Source: Ariolimax columbianus (taxonomy: Eukaryota; Mollusca; Gastropoda; Stylommatophora; Arionidae). Taken from it: a stretch of DNA of 64,000 bases. The DNA lies in the NCBI GenBank assembly GCA_036924085.1, contig JAVGWX010000011.1, positions 30,206,317 through 30,270,316 of the forward strand, read 5' to 3'. Shown here in pieces: positions 10,181-22,634 of the stretch. Position numbers and translations under genes: made by a program. The stretch's first letter is position 1, and the number at the start of each line of letters is the position of its first letter. The notes beneath the pieces were generated by a model that saw only the letters and a list, made by a program, of their open reading frames with translations, did no database searches and had not been told where the DNA came from.

Positions 10181-11325
10181 TACACAGACTCAGTGAACGA
10201 TTAAAACATTATCTTCAATTTAAATTTGAGTGGGTGGTAAGGAAAATGTACCTTCACAAAAAGTTATAAAAGTGGGTGTCAAGCATAAAAAGGTTGACAC
10301 GCCTTGGTCTAAGCCGCCATCAAGTCTCTCCACATATAAGCCCATCTTACTGATGTTGGAGTGCTTGCACACGACAATGATCAAGGCTTGACAAATTTTA
10401 GTGTGGCTTACCAGTCAGTCAAAAATGTCACCAGTCAGCAGATCGGACTACAGTCATGCAATTTATGTTTACAAATTTAAACTGGGCATTAATTCAACTT
10501 TATTTCTACACATAAAAATGTGTACCAAACCCAAATATATTGTATTACTTACACAGTATTAATCTATTTCATCTTGAGAAAAAATGCACTACTGTCAGGG
10601 GCATGTCGTGCGTGTCCCTGAACGTGCTTGGTAGTTTTAGCACTGTAGTACCATTCATTGATGACTTTAGTAAATTTAAATTGTGGCAGTGGAGGTCCAT
10701 TTAGATTCACCACCATAAACTAGCTTATGTACAATCTATTCAAACCGTAATATCATTAATAATCGGGCCAGAGTCTTTATGTAGTAACGATTAAAAACAG
10801 ATTATTTTGTACTCGTCAAGCAAAATTTTGTGCTCCTCACAGATGAGCGCTTTTGTCAAGCCCTGACAATGATACAGGAGCTATGCCTATGGGAGTAATA
10901 CTCCTGGCAGTCACCAAAGTCGGACAGTTCCTTGGACAGGGACCAGACTAAGGGGCTGATGAGCAGGTAGAGCCCTATAGGTGTAGCTGCAGAGCACACC
11001 AGTTTGGTGGTATATGCTCTCAATCAATCAATAATACTCAAATGTCAACTGGTCAACATTCTTCAGCTGTTAGAAACCGAATCACCACTCGCTGATCAAA
11101 TCTGGACGGATTCCGTATCACACCCGCCATGTTTTCAACGGTCTGGTGAGGAAACTATGAGTCAAAGGATAATGAAATTTTGCAAACTTGATGGTTGATA
11201 TGTGCTGTTTACACCAGAAGTGACATCACCATGTGCATGGAACACTAGTTGCAGTTTGGTACAGTTTCATTTGAACACCCTTCTTACAAAGCCTGATCTC
11301 CAGGAAGATCCTCTAGATGTGCTGT
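10181..11325. other. Unassigned intron sequence
   Basis: No exon or element I can name. 10,870-11,035 ends in a CAATCAATCAATA run after a GC-richer block, which has a SINE-like look but no identifiable promoter boxes. Confidence 0.4.
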
Positions 11326-11329
11326 CACT

Positions 11330-12290
11330 ACAGATAAACTGGCATGACTGACTGATGAGCTGGCATGACTGACTGATAGCTGGAATGACTGGCTAATGAA
11401 CTGGCATGACTGACTAATGAGCTGGCATGACTGACTGATAGCTGGCATGACTGACTAATGAGCTGGCATGACTGACTGATAAGCTTGCATGACTGACTAA
11501 TGAGCTGACATGACTGGCTAATGAACTGGCATGACTGACTAATAGCTGGCATGACTGGCTAATGAACTGGCATGGCTGACTAATGAGCTGGCATGACTGA
11601 CTGATAGCTGACATGACTGGCTAATGAGCTGGCATGACTGACTGATGAGCTGGCAAGACTGACTGATGAGCTGGCAAGACTGATAAGCTGGCATGACTGA
11701 CTGATAAGCTGGCATGACTGACTGATAAGCTGGCATGACTGACTAATGAGCTGGCAAGACTGACTGATGAGCTGGCAAGACTGACTGATAAGCTGGCATG
11801 ACTGACTAATGAGCTGGTAGGACTGACTATCAGCTGGCTTAAATGAAATAAGCTGACATGACTGACTGATAAGATGGCATGGCTGACTGATGAGCTGGCA
11901 TGACTGCCCAGCTGGTATGATCGACTAATGAGCTGGTATGACTGACTAATGAACTGGCATGTTTGACCAATGAGCTGACATGACTGACTGATGAGCTGAC
12001 ATGACTGCCCAGCTGGTATGACCGACTAATGAGCTGGTATGACTGACTAATGAACTGGCATGATTGACCAATGAGCTGACATGACTGACTGATGAGCTGG
12101 CATGACTGAATGATGAGTTGGCATGATTGACTAATGAGCTGGCATGACTGACGTGACTGAATGATGAGTTGGCATGACTGACTAATGAGCTGGCATGACT
12201 AACTAATGAGCTCGTATGACTGATGTAACTGAATGAGATGGCATGAATGACTGGTGAGCTGAAACTAATGAACTGACAGACTGACTGAAG
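11330..12290. repeat. 21-bp minisatellite, about 45 copies
   Basis: Units of GAGCTGGCATGACTGACTGAT with single-base variants. The 5' half is dominated by ACTGACTGAT/ACTGGCTAAT units and the 3' half by larger mixed units. Flanks match a dispersed repeat that has one copy of this unit at 36,876-36,895. Confidence 0.95.
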
Positions 12291-12590
12291 AATTATAATG
12301 AGATGGTTGACTAAGATGTATGTGCTATGTCCCTGGCAGGACATGGTGACCCTGAGACACCAAAACAATGGACTACTTCTCTTTGAGGATACTAAAACAA
12401 TGTGTCCATATCCTCTCATCAATATCATGATGTCTCTGGGAAATAAACTTTATATGAAATCCAACGTGTGCAAAAACGTGTGCCTTTGTCCCGAAGGCAT
12501 TGGACTGTGAAAAGCTACCAGCTCACAGTTAAATGGTTTATACCATGATCCTCATGAAGCCATCAGATCAACTCTTTCATTGCCGAGAAC
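12291..12590 (-). repeat. Dispersed repeat G, flank of expanded copy
   Basis: Aligns with 36,895-37,225: TATAATGAGATG, ACTGTGAAAAGCTACC, CTCACAGTTAAATGG, TTATACCAT, ending CAACTCTTTCATTGCC where the other copy has TTAACTCATTCGCTACC. The TTAA end suggests a piggyBac-like non-autonomous element (inference). Confidence 0.65.
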
Positions 12591-12749
12591 CCCAGAAGGT
12601 TGGGCAGGTGAACCATACAAGTCTCTAAAGGTTTGGAGGCTCCATATCTTCTATACACCCTTTCAGACATTGTTCTGTTCTGTTGAGAATAAACGTCACT
12701 GCGCCCACGGGTAGACACATGGGTGCTCAGTCCTTCACACCAAATGATG

Positions 12750-13556
12750 AGTGTAGACCCATGCATACACTGACGGTTTTGCAACAAACACAACAGAGAA
12801 TGGAGGGGGAGGGGTATTCCTGAGCCTAACAAATGGTAGAAAGATAACACTGTCAGTGGCAACTGGAAAATTCTCAAGCAATTTCAGAGCGGAGGCAGAG
12901 GCACTGAAGCCTTGCAGTAAAAGCAATGCTGACAGGCAAAAGCAATGAAAGCCAGATAGTCTTGTTCACAGATGCCCTATCCGTGCTTACAGCACTAAAA
13001 AGCCAGAAAAATACAGAACTTAATGACTTAAGATCAGTAGTATGTCAACTATGCCAGTAGTCCACACCCAAAAGAGTTGTGGTACAGTGGGTTCTATCCC
13101 ACTGTAACATTCAAGGCAACGAGGAAGCAGACAGACTGGCAAAAGAAGGTGCAAGGCTACCACAACCAGATTCTAGTGTGACCTACAAAGAGTCCAAGAT
13201 GTTTATACAGATACATGGCCAAATGGGAAACAGAGTGTACTGGCTACACAAAAAATGATGCCTATTACCAGTTGAACAGATGAGAGCAGGTGGTGATCTT
13301 CAGACTCTGCACGGGCCATAACAGACTGAGGTACCATCTATTCAATAAACTGAAGACGATTGCACCTGTGGTACAGGGAAAATGACCCTTGAACATCTGC
13401 TGCAAAATTGTCTGACATACAAGGACCAGAGAAAGCACATGTGGCTATCACTAGTGCCAACACTAGACAAACTCTATGGCAGTGTCGACAGCGTCAGGAT
13501 GACCGCTGCTTTCTTCAAACAAATTCAAGTTGATGTCTGACAGAGTACGAAGAAGA
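12750..13556 (+). mobile_element. RNase H LINE, 3' fragment
   Basis: Plus strand. RNase H and tail region of the same family as 54,188-57,039. HAYTDGF (Gly-Phe replaces GS), RAEAEALK, LFTDALSVLTALKSQKN, VQWVLSHCNIQGNEEADRLAK-like, and a Cys-rich CTCGT tail, then the 3' sequence GTCTGACAGAGTACGAAGAAG. Several frameshifts and an in-frame TAG make it dead. 5'-truncated. Confidence 0.85.
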
Positions 13557-13960
13557 AGATACTGATGATCGCTGGTTGTACATACTCCTGCTCCATCCTC
13601 TCAAGCGCCCCTCTCTACTGGACCTGTGTATGATTTGAAAATCTGCTTGCAATCTGTGCATTGCGGGTTCAATGCCTCCATCCAAACGGCAGTTGTTGAT
13701 CAACTTTAAAATGTCACCTATATCCATTGTCTATGCCTCCACTGTGGGTGCCCTTGAGGCCAGGATGTTTCACTCCCGCAAACCCCAGCATAGCCAGGAC
13801 AGTAGTCACACAAGTTCCTGGAGGATCGAGGCCTCTATGTCCACTATCCACAGGCAACCAAAGTAAGAAACCTTCACAACACCTCTGTCCCCTTGCAACG
13901 ACTGAATAAAATTCCTGTTCTCCGGCCGCTGTCATTGTAGGACGACTGACGTTTAGTGAC
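13557..13960. other. Unassigned intron sequence
   Basis: Somewhat GC-richer block; no recognised element and no DENND5-compatible exon. Confidence 0.4.
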
Positions 13961-14660
13961 TATTGTATTGTGTATAAACATCCGGGTTAATGCCATAGAG
14001 ATGGTTGAACATATGGGCATTCAAATTGAAATACTTTCACTTCCTTCTCCAATTTAAACTGGGAGCTGTGCTTGCAGTACGTTAAAGAGAATTTTGAAAC
14101 GGTAGATTCTCATTTTTACTCATTCGCCCAATATTGAGGATGGTGACGTTGTTACAGAAGATCTTTCTGAGGTAGATCTGTTTAGTTTATTTATGTAGAT
14201 GTAATAAATACGTTTGTAGTCAAAACTAACAGATATGCCGATCTTCTATACAGAACACTATCCGTAATAAATACGTTTGTTGTTGAAACTAACACATATG
14301 CCAATCTTGTATACATAACACTATCCGTTATAAATACGTTTGTTGTCGAAACTAACACATATGCCAATCTTGTATACATAACACTATCCGTAATAAATAC
14401 GTTTGTTGTCGAAACTAACAGATATGCCGATCTTGTATATAGAACACTATCCATCATAAGTGGTAATTTTTTTTAATTGACTGCACAACAAAACTACATC
14501 AATAACAGGTGAGTCTAAATGTTTGTGAAATTTTTCAACATTTTCACCTTCATCTTCTTGTATCTCAGAAACTAACACACACGACAAAAACAAAACACCA
14601 ACAAGCTTGTTATTAATTTATGTTTCTACACACACAAAAATCATATCTATAGACCAACAA
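13961..14660 (+). repeat. Dispersed repeat F, copy with internal array
   Basis: Shares blocks with 20,540-20,990 and 40,195-40,390: CCGGGTTAATGCCATAGA, TTTCTGAGGTAGATCTGTTT, CAGGTGAGTCTAA, TTCACCTTCATCTTCTTGTAT, ACACCAACAAG. Contains the 63-bp array at 14,203-14,456. Class unknown. Confidence 0.75.
14203..14456. repeat. 63-bp minisatellite, 4 copies, inside repeat F
   Basis: Four units beginning ATAAATACGTTTGTAGTC or ATAAATACGTTTGTTGTC. The paralogous copy at 40,248-40,310 has a single unit. Confidence 0.92.
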
Positions 14661-14872
14661 ATGAAAAAGGTTACAGGCTCTTAGAGTGGAACAACCATGG
14701 TAAAATATGACATGTTGAAAAATATTGTGGCTGCAGGAGAAATTGTGTCAATTTTTAATGTAGGTTGGTAAAGGGTCATTAACAGTATGTCCCTCATGAA
14801 GGAGTTCCCAGATAGTGGCCATTTTACATATCACTAAACTAGAGGTACAATACAGCCTGCCAAACTACCAAC

Positions 14873-14970
14873 CTTCAGTGTCAATCGTGTGGTGCATCAG
14901 CTCTGCCACCAGAAGCCTCTCTGTGCTTCCATCATCCACACCTCGACCCAACCATCGTCCACAGTTAAAT
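14873..14970 (-). CDS. DENND5: DENND5 exon 8 of window (PLAT end, linker)
   Basis: Acceptor TTTGCCATAG, then [20 protein letters not shown], matching the family's [20 protein letters not shown], then [12 protein letters not shown], a variable linker. The donor is GAAG|GTTGGT (phase 1, 98 bases). A second GT four bases later (GTTG|GTAGTT) would give a phase that does not fit exon 9. This closes the PLAT domain. Confidence 0.94.
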
Positions 14971-15148
14971 CTATGGCAAACAGTTTGACAGAACGTCACT
15001 TTGGTCAAATAACTCAGGAATTATTTTATTGTTTTCATGTATGTAAGAACCAATAATGTTAAACTATTTCTAATTGCTTAAGAAATAATCTTCTTTTCTG
15101 CAAAGTTTTAACTCTTTCAGACTTCGTTTTTTGTAGGTTTGGACCATA
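14971..15148. other. Intron next to exon 8
   Basis: AT-rich; contains TTAACTCTTTCAGACTTCG near 15,108, another TTAACTC-type terminus. Nothing else recognised. Confidence 0.4.
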
Positions 15149-15440
15149 TTAAGTCATTCACTCCCATTCACCTTTGCATTGGCTTCCAGAGTTTTTCAGA
15201 AAACTCAGGCTCGATGTATTGCCTTCTGCAACTGTGTTCACAAAATCACATATTTTGCCATTCCTAGTTCTCCTAAATGTTCTATTTTGGTTCTTGACGG
15301 AAGTCCAGATTTTGTACTCTACATTTACAGAAGATTTATTATACATAGCTTGAGTTTCATTGAAAACGTGTTATATTTTCATACTTGGATTCGAGAACAT
15401 TTAAAAATCTTTTTTAATTATTTTATTATACATTTTACAA
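15149..15440 (+). repeat. Repeat H, copy 1 (TTAA terminus)
   Basis: Starts TTAAGTCATTCACTCCC. Over about 230 bases it matches 44,780-45,013 in the opposite orientation: GTTTTTCAGAAAAC, CAACTGTGTTCACAAA, AGTCCAGATTTTGTACT. Both translate to ITFSSPKC/SPDFVL-like strings, but no known domain. It leads straight into the large minisatellite. Confidence 0.65.
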
Positions 15441-18400
15441 GTTTGAAGAGTGTGTGCGTAGTATGGCTCTTATAAAGTTGTGTGAAACCTCAAGTTAACA
15501 TAGGTAGTATGGCTCTTATAAAGTTGTGTGAAACCTCAAATTAACATAGGTAGTATGGCTCTTATAAAGCTGTGTGAAACCTCAACATAGGTAGTGTGGC
15601 TCTTATAAAGTTGTGTGAAACCTCAACATAGGTAGTATGGCTCTTATAAAGTTGTGTGAAACCTCAACATAGGTAGTGTGGCTCTTATAAAGCTGTGTGA
15701 AACCTCAACAAAGGTAGTATGGCTATTATAAAGCTGTGTGAAACCTCAAGCTAACATAGGTAGTGTGGCTCTTATAAAGCTGTGTGAAACCTCAACAAAG
15801 GTAGTATGGCTATTATAAAGCTGTGTGAAACCCCAAACTAACATAGGTAGTGTGGCTCTTATAAAGATGTGTGAAACCTCAACATAGGTAGCTTGGCTCT
15901 TATAAAGTTGTGTGAAACCTCAAGTTAACATAGGTAGTGTGGCTCTTATAAAGTTGTGTGAAACCTCAACATAGGTAGTAGAGCTCTTATAAAGTTGTGT
16001 GAAACCTCAACATAGGTAGTATGGCTCTTATAAAGTTGTGTGAAACCTCAAGTTAACATAGGTAGTATGGCTCTTATAAAGTTGTGTGAAACCTCAACAT
16101 AGGTAGTAGAGCTCTTATAAAGTTGTGTGAAACCTCAACATAGGTAGTATGGCTCTTATAAAGTTGTGTGAAACCTCAAGTTAACATAGGTAGTATGGCT
16201 CATAAAGATGTGTGAAACCTCAACATAGGTAGTATGGCTCTTTTAAAGTTGTGTGAAACCTCAACATAGGTAGTATGGCTCTTATAAAGTTGTGTGAAAC
16301 CTCAACATAGGTAGTGTGGCTCTTATAAAGCTGTGTGAAACCTCAACAAAGGTAGTATGGCTATTATAAAGCTGTGTGAAACCTCAAGCTAACATAGGTA
16401 GTGTGGCTCTTATAAAGCTGTGTGAAACCTCAACAAAGGTAGTATGGCTATTATAAAGCTGTGTGAAACCCCAAACTAACATAGGTAGTGTGGCTCTTAT
16501 AAAGATGTGTGAAACCTCAACATAGGTAGCATGGCTCTTATAAAGTTGTGTGAAACCTCAAGTTAACATAGGTAGTGTGGCTCTTATAAAGTTGTGTGAA
16601 ATATTAACATAGGTAGTAGAGCTCTTATAAAGTTGTGTGAAACCTCAACATAGGTAGTATGGCTCTTATAAAGTTGTGTGAAACCTCAAGTTAACATAGG
16701 TAGTATGGCTCATAAAGATGTGTGAAACCTCAACATAGGTAGTATGGCTCTTTTAAAGTTGTGTGAAACCTCAAGTTAACATAGGTAGTGTGGCTCTTAT
16801 AAAGTTGTATGAAACCTCAACATAGGTAGTATAGCTCTTATAAAGTTGTGTGAAACCTCAACATAGGTAGTATGGCTCTTATAAAGCTGTGTGAAACCTC
16901 AAGTTAACATAGGTAGTGTGGCTCTTGTAAAGTTGTGTGAAACCTCAAGTTAACATAGGTAGTGTGGCTCTTATAAAGCTGTGTGAAACCTCAACATAGG
17001 TGGTGTGGCTCTTATAAAGTTGTGTGAAACCTCAAGTTAACATAGGTATTATGGCTCTTATAAAGTTGTGTGAAACCTCAACATAGGTAGTATGGCTCTT
17101 ATAAAGTTGTGTGAAACCTCAACATAGGTAGTGTGGCTCTTATAAAGCTGTGTGAAACCTCAACAAAGGTAGTGTGGCTCTTATAAAGTTGTGTGAAACC
17201 TCAACATAGGTAGTAGAGCTCTTATAAAGTTGTGTGAAACCTCAACATAGGTAGTATGGCTCTTATAAAGTTGTGTGAAACCTCAAGTTAACATAGGTAG
17301 TATGGCTCATAAAGATGTGTGAAACCTCAACATAGGTAGTATGGCTCTTTTAAAGTTGTGTGAAACCTCAAGTTAACATAGGTAGTGTGGCTCTTATAAA
17401 GTTGTGTGAAACCTCAACATAGGTAGTATAGCTCTTATAAAGTTGTGTGAAACCTCAACATAGGTAGTATGGCTCTTATAAAGTTGTGTGAAACCTCAAG
17501 TTAACATAGGTAGTGTGGCTCTTGTAAAGTTGTGTGAAACCTCAACATAGGTAGTATGGCTCTTATAAAGCTGTGTGAAACCTCAAGTTAACATAGGTAG
17601 TGTGGCTCTTGTAAAGTTGTGTGAAACCTCAAGTTAACATAGGTAGTGTGGCTCTTATAAAGCTGTGTGAAACCTCAACATAGGTAGTATGGCTCTTATA
17701 AAGTTGTGTGAAACCTCAAGTTAACATAGGTAGTATGGCTCTTATAAAGCTGTGCGAAACCTGAACATAGGTAGTGTGGCTCTTATAAAGCTGTGTGAAA
17801 CCTCAACATAGGTAGTATGGCTCTTATAAAGCTGTGTGAAACCTCAAGTTAACATAGGTAGTGTGGCTCTTATAAAGCTGTGTGAAACCTCAAAATAGGT
17901 AGTATGGCTCTTATACAGCTGTGTGAAACCTCAACATAGGTAGTATAGCTCTTATAAAGCTGTGTGAAACCTCAACATAGGTAGTGTGGCTCTTATAAAG
18001 CTGTGTGAAACTTCAAGTTAACATAGATAGTGTCGCTCTTATAAACCTGTGTGACACCTGAACATAGGTAGTATGGCTCTTATAAAGTTGTGTGAAACCT
18101 CAAGTTAACATAGGTAGTATGGCTCTTATAAAGTTGTGTGAAACCTCAAGTTAACATAGGTAGTGTGGCTCTTACAAAGCTGTGTGAAACCTCAAGTTAA
18201 CATAGGTGGTGTGGCTCTTATAAAGCTGGGGGAAACTCAACATAGGTAGTATGGCTCTTATAAAGCTGTGTGAAACCTCAACATAGGTAGCATGGCTCTT
18301 ATAAAGTTGTGTGAAACCTCAAGTTAACATAGGTAGTGTGGCTCTTATAAAGCTGTGTGAAACCTCAAGTTAACATAGGTAGTGTGGCTCTTATAAAGCT

Positions 18401-19457
18401 GTGTGAAACCTCAACATAGGTAGTATGGCTCTTATAAAGTTGTGTGAAACCTCAAGTTAACATAGGTAGTGTGGCTCTTATAAAGCTGTGTGAAACCTCA
18501 ACATAGGTAGTGTGGCTCTTATAAAGCTGTGTGAAACCTCAACATAGGTAGTGTGGCTCTTATAAAGTTGTGTGAAACCTCAAGTTAACATAGGTAGTGT
18601 GGCTCTTATAAAGCTGTGTGAAACCTCAAGTTAACATAGGTGGTGTGACTCTTATAAAGCTGGGGGAAACTCAACATAGGTAGTATGGCTCTTATAAAGC
18701 TGTGTGAAACCTCAACATAGGTAGCATGGCTCTTATAAAGTTGTGTGAAACCTCAAGTTAACATAGGTAGTGTGGCTCTTATAAAGCTGTGTGAAACCTC
18801 AACATAGGTAGCATGGCTCTTATAAAGTTGTGTGAAACCTCAAGTTAACATAGGTAGTGTGGCTCTTATAAAGCTGTGTGAAACCTCAAGTTCACATAGG
18901 TAGTATGGCTCTTATAATGTTGTGTGAAACCTCAAGTTAACATAGGTAGTATGGCGCTTATAAAGTTGTGTGAAACCTCAAGTTAACATAGGTAGTATGG
19001 CTCTTATAAAGTTGTGTGAAACCTCAACATAGGTAGTATGGCTCTTATAAAGTTGTGTGAAACCTCAACATAGGTAGTATGGCTCTTATAAAGTTGTGTG
19101 AAACCTCAACATAGGTAGTATGGCTCTTATAAAGTTGTGTGAAACCTCAACATAGGTAGTATGGCTCTTATAAAGTTGTGTGAAACCTCAACATAGGTAG
19201 TATGGCTCTTATAAAGCTGTGTGAAACCTCAAGTTAACATAGGTAGTATGGCTCTTATAAAGCTGTGTGAAACCTCAAGTTAACATAGATAGTATGGCTC
19301 TTACAAAGCTGTGTGAAACCTCAAGTTAACAGATAGTATGGCTCTTATAAAGCTGTGTGAAACCTCAAGTTAACATAGGTAGTATGGCTCTTATAAAGCT
19401 GTGTGAAACCTCAAGTTAACAGATAGTATGGCTCTTATAAAGCTGTGTGAAACTTCT
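15440..19457. repeat. 41/46-bp minisatellite, about 4 kb, roughly 90 copies
   Basis: Basic unit GGTAGTATGGCTCTTATAAA + GTTGTGTGAAACCTCAACATA (41 bases). A second form has five extra bases (CTCAAGTTAACATA) for 46. Base variants GTGTGG/GTATGG, AAGTTG/AAGCTG and TAGAGCTC recur in ordered blocks; a segment of several units near 15,703 repeats at a 638-base offset (16,341). Units decay at the distal end (AGATAGTATGG). It fills two thirds of the exon 7-8 intron. Confidence 0.97.
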
Positions 19458-20480
19458 AAATAGTTATGTTCCTCTTTATGTGCTCCATATGAAGTATAAA
19501 ACCACCACAATTGGGTTGGGCAAAGGAAAATCGCTGATTGACTGTGCATGAAAGGCTTCACCCATTCGTTGCTCAAAAAACGGATGAGAGAACGCTGCTC
19601 CTCTTTCGTGCATGTCAATAGAGGGGTGATCATCTTTTAACTGCAATTATGATGTCATGTTGTTTGTCCGCACCGTGATGGTACGTGCAGGACACTCTAG
19701 ACATCCTTAGCAATCATAATAACAAGTTACAATACAAAGGCGTGCTACTCCAAAAAAAACAATACGATTCCACAGCCTGATCCCCACATATGTGCCCTGA
19801 ATGTGGCAGGGTATGCGGTTCCAGGATTGGTGTTTACAGCCATCAGAGAACACACTTCGCATCAACAGTCTGATGCTGCTGTCATCTTTATTTGCGATGA
19901 TCAACTATTATTATTACTATTATCTAATGTCCCCTATGATGAAAATGATCAACCTTATCAATGATCAGCAAACTCAATAATGTATGCAAGCTTCTTACAA
20001 ATTAAAAATTCTTTGGAGAGTTACCAACCAACATATAGCATTTTTATCATTCCCTCTACTGACAAGTATTAGAACTTGTACAAATGCATGCCATACACAA
20101 AGGCAGTGAATTAGAACACTAATTTCACAATGTCAACATAACATACTGAAATTAATTATTCAGACACAAAAATACATACAATTATTTTTTTCTCTCTAAA
20201 TCTATAAAAGTGATCTTAAGTGAAACAAAATTGCAGCAACAAAAATCATTTGAAATGTAACTTAGTGAGAGGAATGTCAGTTGTTTTCCTTCACAAATTG
20301 TTTACACTTTGATGAGCAGGCAGTCCTATTTTAATGCAGTTAGCAAAATGTTTGTCTGTCAGCTTGATTCTGTACTTGTTTTTAACCACATTCATTGTGG
20401 AAAACAAAGACACGAATGTTAAGTAGAACATTGTCTTCACTTTGAGCACAATTTTAACCTTTACTGTACTAGCGATGTGA
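19458..20480. other. LINE zinc-finger tail and unassigned intron
   Basis: At 19,790-19,850 the plus strand encodes CPECGRVCGSRIGVYSHQRT followed by H, a C2H2 finger with the CGRxCxSRIGLxSHxRTH signature of one LINE group's C-terminus. The rest (19,900-20,480) is AT-rich with nothing recognised. Confidence 0.6.
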
Positions 20481-20539
20481 AATTACGAACTGTTTGTTCC
20501 GTACCGCGGTCGAAATTCTACGCCAGCTCTAAGGTCATC

Positions 20540-20990
20540 ACTTTATTGTATATTAACTACCGGGTTAATGCCATAGAAATGGTTGAACATACCGCTCTTT
20601 TAATTGTAGAGAGTTCTGACTTCTGTAATGTATAGTTAGACAAAAACAATGGTGATTTTGAAATTTGTTTGAGATTTCTACAATGGATTTTTCTGAAGTA
20701 GATATATTTAGTTTGTTTATGTAGATACAATATTTACATTAATAGTCAAGTGACAGACATAGCCATTACGGTAAACATCAATAGTAGTAACAGTACGTTT
20801 TCAGCGAATGTTTTTTTTAAAAACCAAGGGACACAGCTAGCAGGTGAGTCTAATTGTTTGTGCTATGTTTCGCCACTATCACCTTCATCTTCTTGTATCG
20901 CAGAAACTAATATACACACAACAACAACACAATAACACCAACAAGTTCTTATTAATATGTCTCAAGACACCCACACAAAACAACAACAAA
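20540..20990 (+). repeat. Dispersed repeat F, copy 2
   Basis: Blocks CCGGGTTAATGCCATAGAAA, TTTTTCTGAAGTAGATATAT, CAGGTGAGTCTAATTGTTTG and CCTTCATCTTCTTGTATCGC match copy 1. The 63-bp region is present as a diverged single copy. Confidence 0.72.
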
Positions 20991-21269
20991 AATTAGAGAT
21001 TTCTCAAAATCAACAATCATGTTGTGAAATGAATTGCTGAAAAAAAAAAACAGCTGCAGAAAATAGACAGTTTATTTTATTTGGTATGGTAGAGGTTAAC
21101 CAAAGTGGGGAACATTACTATTGTGGCAACTCTGCAGTGTCAAATTACATTGAAATTCTATGAGCTCAGTTTCTGATTGACCAATATATTTCTCAAGCGC
21201 TGTCAAAAATACTGACATGAGCTACCAGTAGCTCTAGATCGACCATCCTGAAACTATGTCAAGGATTAC

Positions 21270-21388
21270 CTGTAAGTGTGTCCTGTCAGCTCATTCCTAA
21301 CTAACACATTCTCCACAAGCCACCTTGGCATCATACCACTGTTGTCATGGCCAATGCGCAATGTTGTTAGTACACCCAAGTTTTTGTG
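21270..21388 (-). CDS. DENND5: DENND5 exon 7 of window (PLAT domain, second half)
   Basis: Acceptor TTGTTTTTTCCAG, then [36 protein letters not shown], against the family's CQNLGKLTTVQIGHDNSG and KWLVEYVMVRNEITGHTY. The IGHDNSG loop is invariant in PLAT domains of this family. The donor is TACAG|GTAATC. Length 119 bases, phase 0 to 2. The intron to exon 8 is about 6.3 kb, two thirds of it one minisatellite. Confidence 0.96.
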
Positions 21389-21445
21389 CTGGAAAAAACA
21401 AAATAAGCAGAAATAAACAACTATTCCCCTCCCGTGCTTATTTAT

Positions 21446-21800
21446 CAGACTTATAAGTCATTATCATCATCAGGTGCCTTGCCAGTTGGCATTAGCGATC
21501 ATGAACCTCCATCTGCTTCTATCACGTGTGCCGTTTACCAACTCTGTTGTTGATTATTGCCCGTGCCATTCCCTCAGGCTGGCCAACATCTTCTTTCTCG
21601 GCCTTCCTCTATCTCTCTTTCTTGCTATCGTTCCCGCTGTGAAAACGTGCTCCAAGCCGTCTCTTCTCATAATATGCCTGAAAAAGGATGACTGCCTTGT
21701 TCTGATTCTTGTAATGGGTTATCTTTGTGTTTGTACTTATAAGACACATGACAAAAATGCTGCAAGAAATTATCACAAGATGAGAAGCAGAAATTGCTAA
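21446..21800 (-). mobile_element. LINE C-terminal fragment
   Basis: Minus strand reads IMRRDGLEHVF, ARKRDRGRPRKKMLASLREW, ELVNGTRDRSRWRFMIANAN, the usual GHIMRRxGLE...GKRxRGRPR...TRDRxRWR tail, ending at a TGATGATGATAA 3' tail. At least one frameshift. Separate from exon 7, whose acceptor is at 21,389. Confidence 0.75.
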
Positions 21801-21944
21801 TGGATAGCGTAGGTTTGTCAAAGGTAAAGACACAAACAATTTCTATATCTATGCTCTTTGAATGCCAAACACAGCCATAAGGCAGAAACAAATGCTCCTT
21901 AGTTTGAAAGGTGTTATGCTACTTTCTACTAAAGGTAAAGGTAA

Positions 21945-22215
21945 CGGGATGAAGATAACTCTTCATGTAGTAGGCCGGAGCCTATGTGAGGTGGGGTGGT
22001 CAGTTCCCTTTCTTGCTTGCTGTCTTTACCTTCCCCAACTTATATGTCAGGTACCCATTTACAGCTTGGCCAACGGGTGGAGCATTCTTACCAGGCATCA
22101 ACCACGTCCCAGATTATTTTCTCCAACCGTGATCTCGAGCCCTGGCACGCTGTAATCCCAGTGTAGCAAGCCACCTCCCTGGTCGACTAGGCTACACACT
22201 CCACTTTCTACTAAG
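21945..22215 (-). mobile_element. SINE-C copy 1
   Basis: Minus strand. Body with GCTGTAAATGGGTACCTGAC, GGAAGGTAAAGACAGCAAG and CACCCCACCTCACATAGGCT. Same body at 46,730-47,030 (+) and, more diverged, 62,640-62,845 (-). The promoter-like head lies near 22,195. Confidence 0.7.
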
Positions 22216-22634
22216 TTCTTGTACATTGTTTAAACCCACAGTTGACCCCTCTCTGATGACCATTCTGTGAAGTCTCTTTTGACCTTCCTCTCTATCTGCT
22301 GCCATCTAGAGCCCACATAACTGATTGTAATAGAAGTAAGTTGCTATTCATTCTAAGCACATGATTGATCTATGTCTACCGTTTTTTTCCTTATCATGGT
22401 AGAAACATATTTCTGACAGGTATTTTTTTATTAGCTTGTTGGACTTGAATTCTTCCCAGCCAATGTTCAATAGTTTTCTTTGACATTTATTTTCAGAAGC
22501 ATTCTGTTTATTTTCTGGTGTCTTTGTTGTCAGCTTTTGCATCCATATTTCAACACCGAAATTACGATGGAGTTGACCAACCTAAGCTTAGTGTGTTTGC
22601 TCATTGATGCTGATCCTCAAATTTATGCGTTGGT
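22216..22634. other. Unassigned intron sequence
   Basis: Minus strand near 22,350-22,540 has a short Lys-rich open frame with no recognisable domain. Nothing else seen. Confidence 0.35.

Noticed and set aside
11328..12428. Several 60-160 codon frames rich in SQSCQL/SHASSL
   Set aside because: They are translations of the 21-bp minisatellite; a unit length divisible by three keeps frames open without coding.
15440..19457. CRISPR-like regularly repeated array
   Set aside because: Units are contiguous, with no unique spacers, in eukaryotic DNA; it is a minisatellite. The same applies to all other arrays here.
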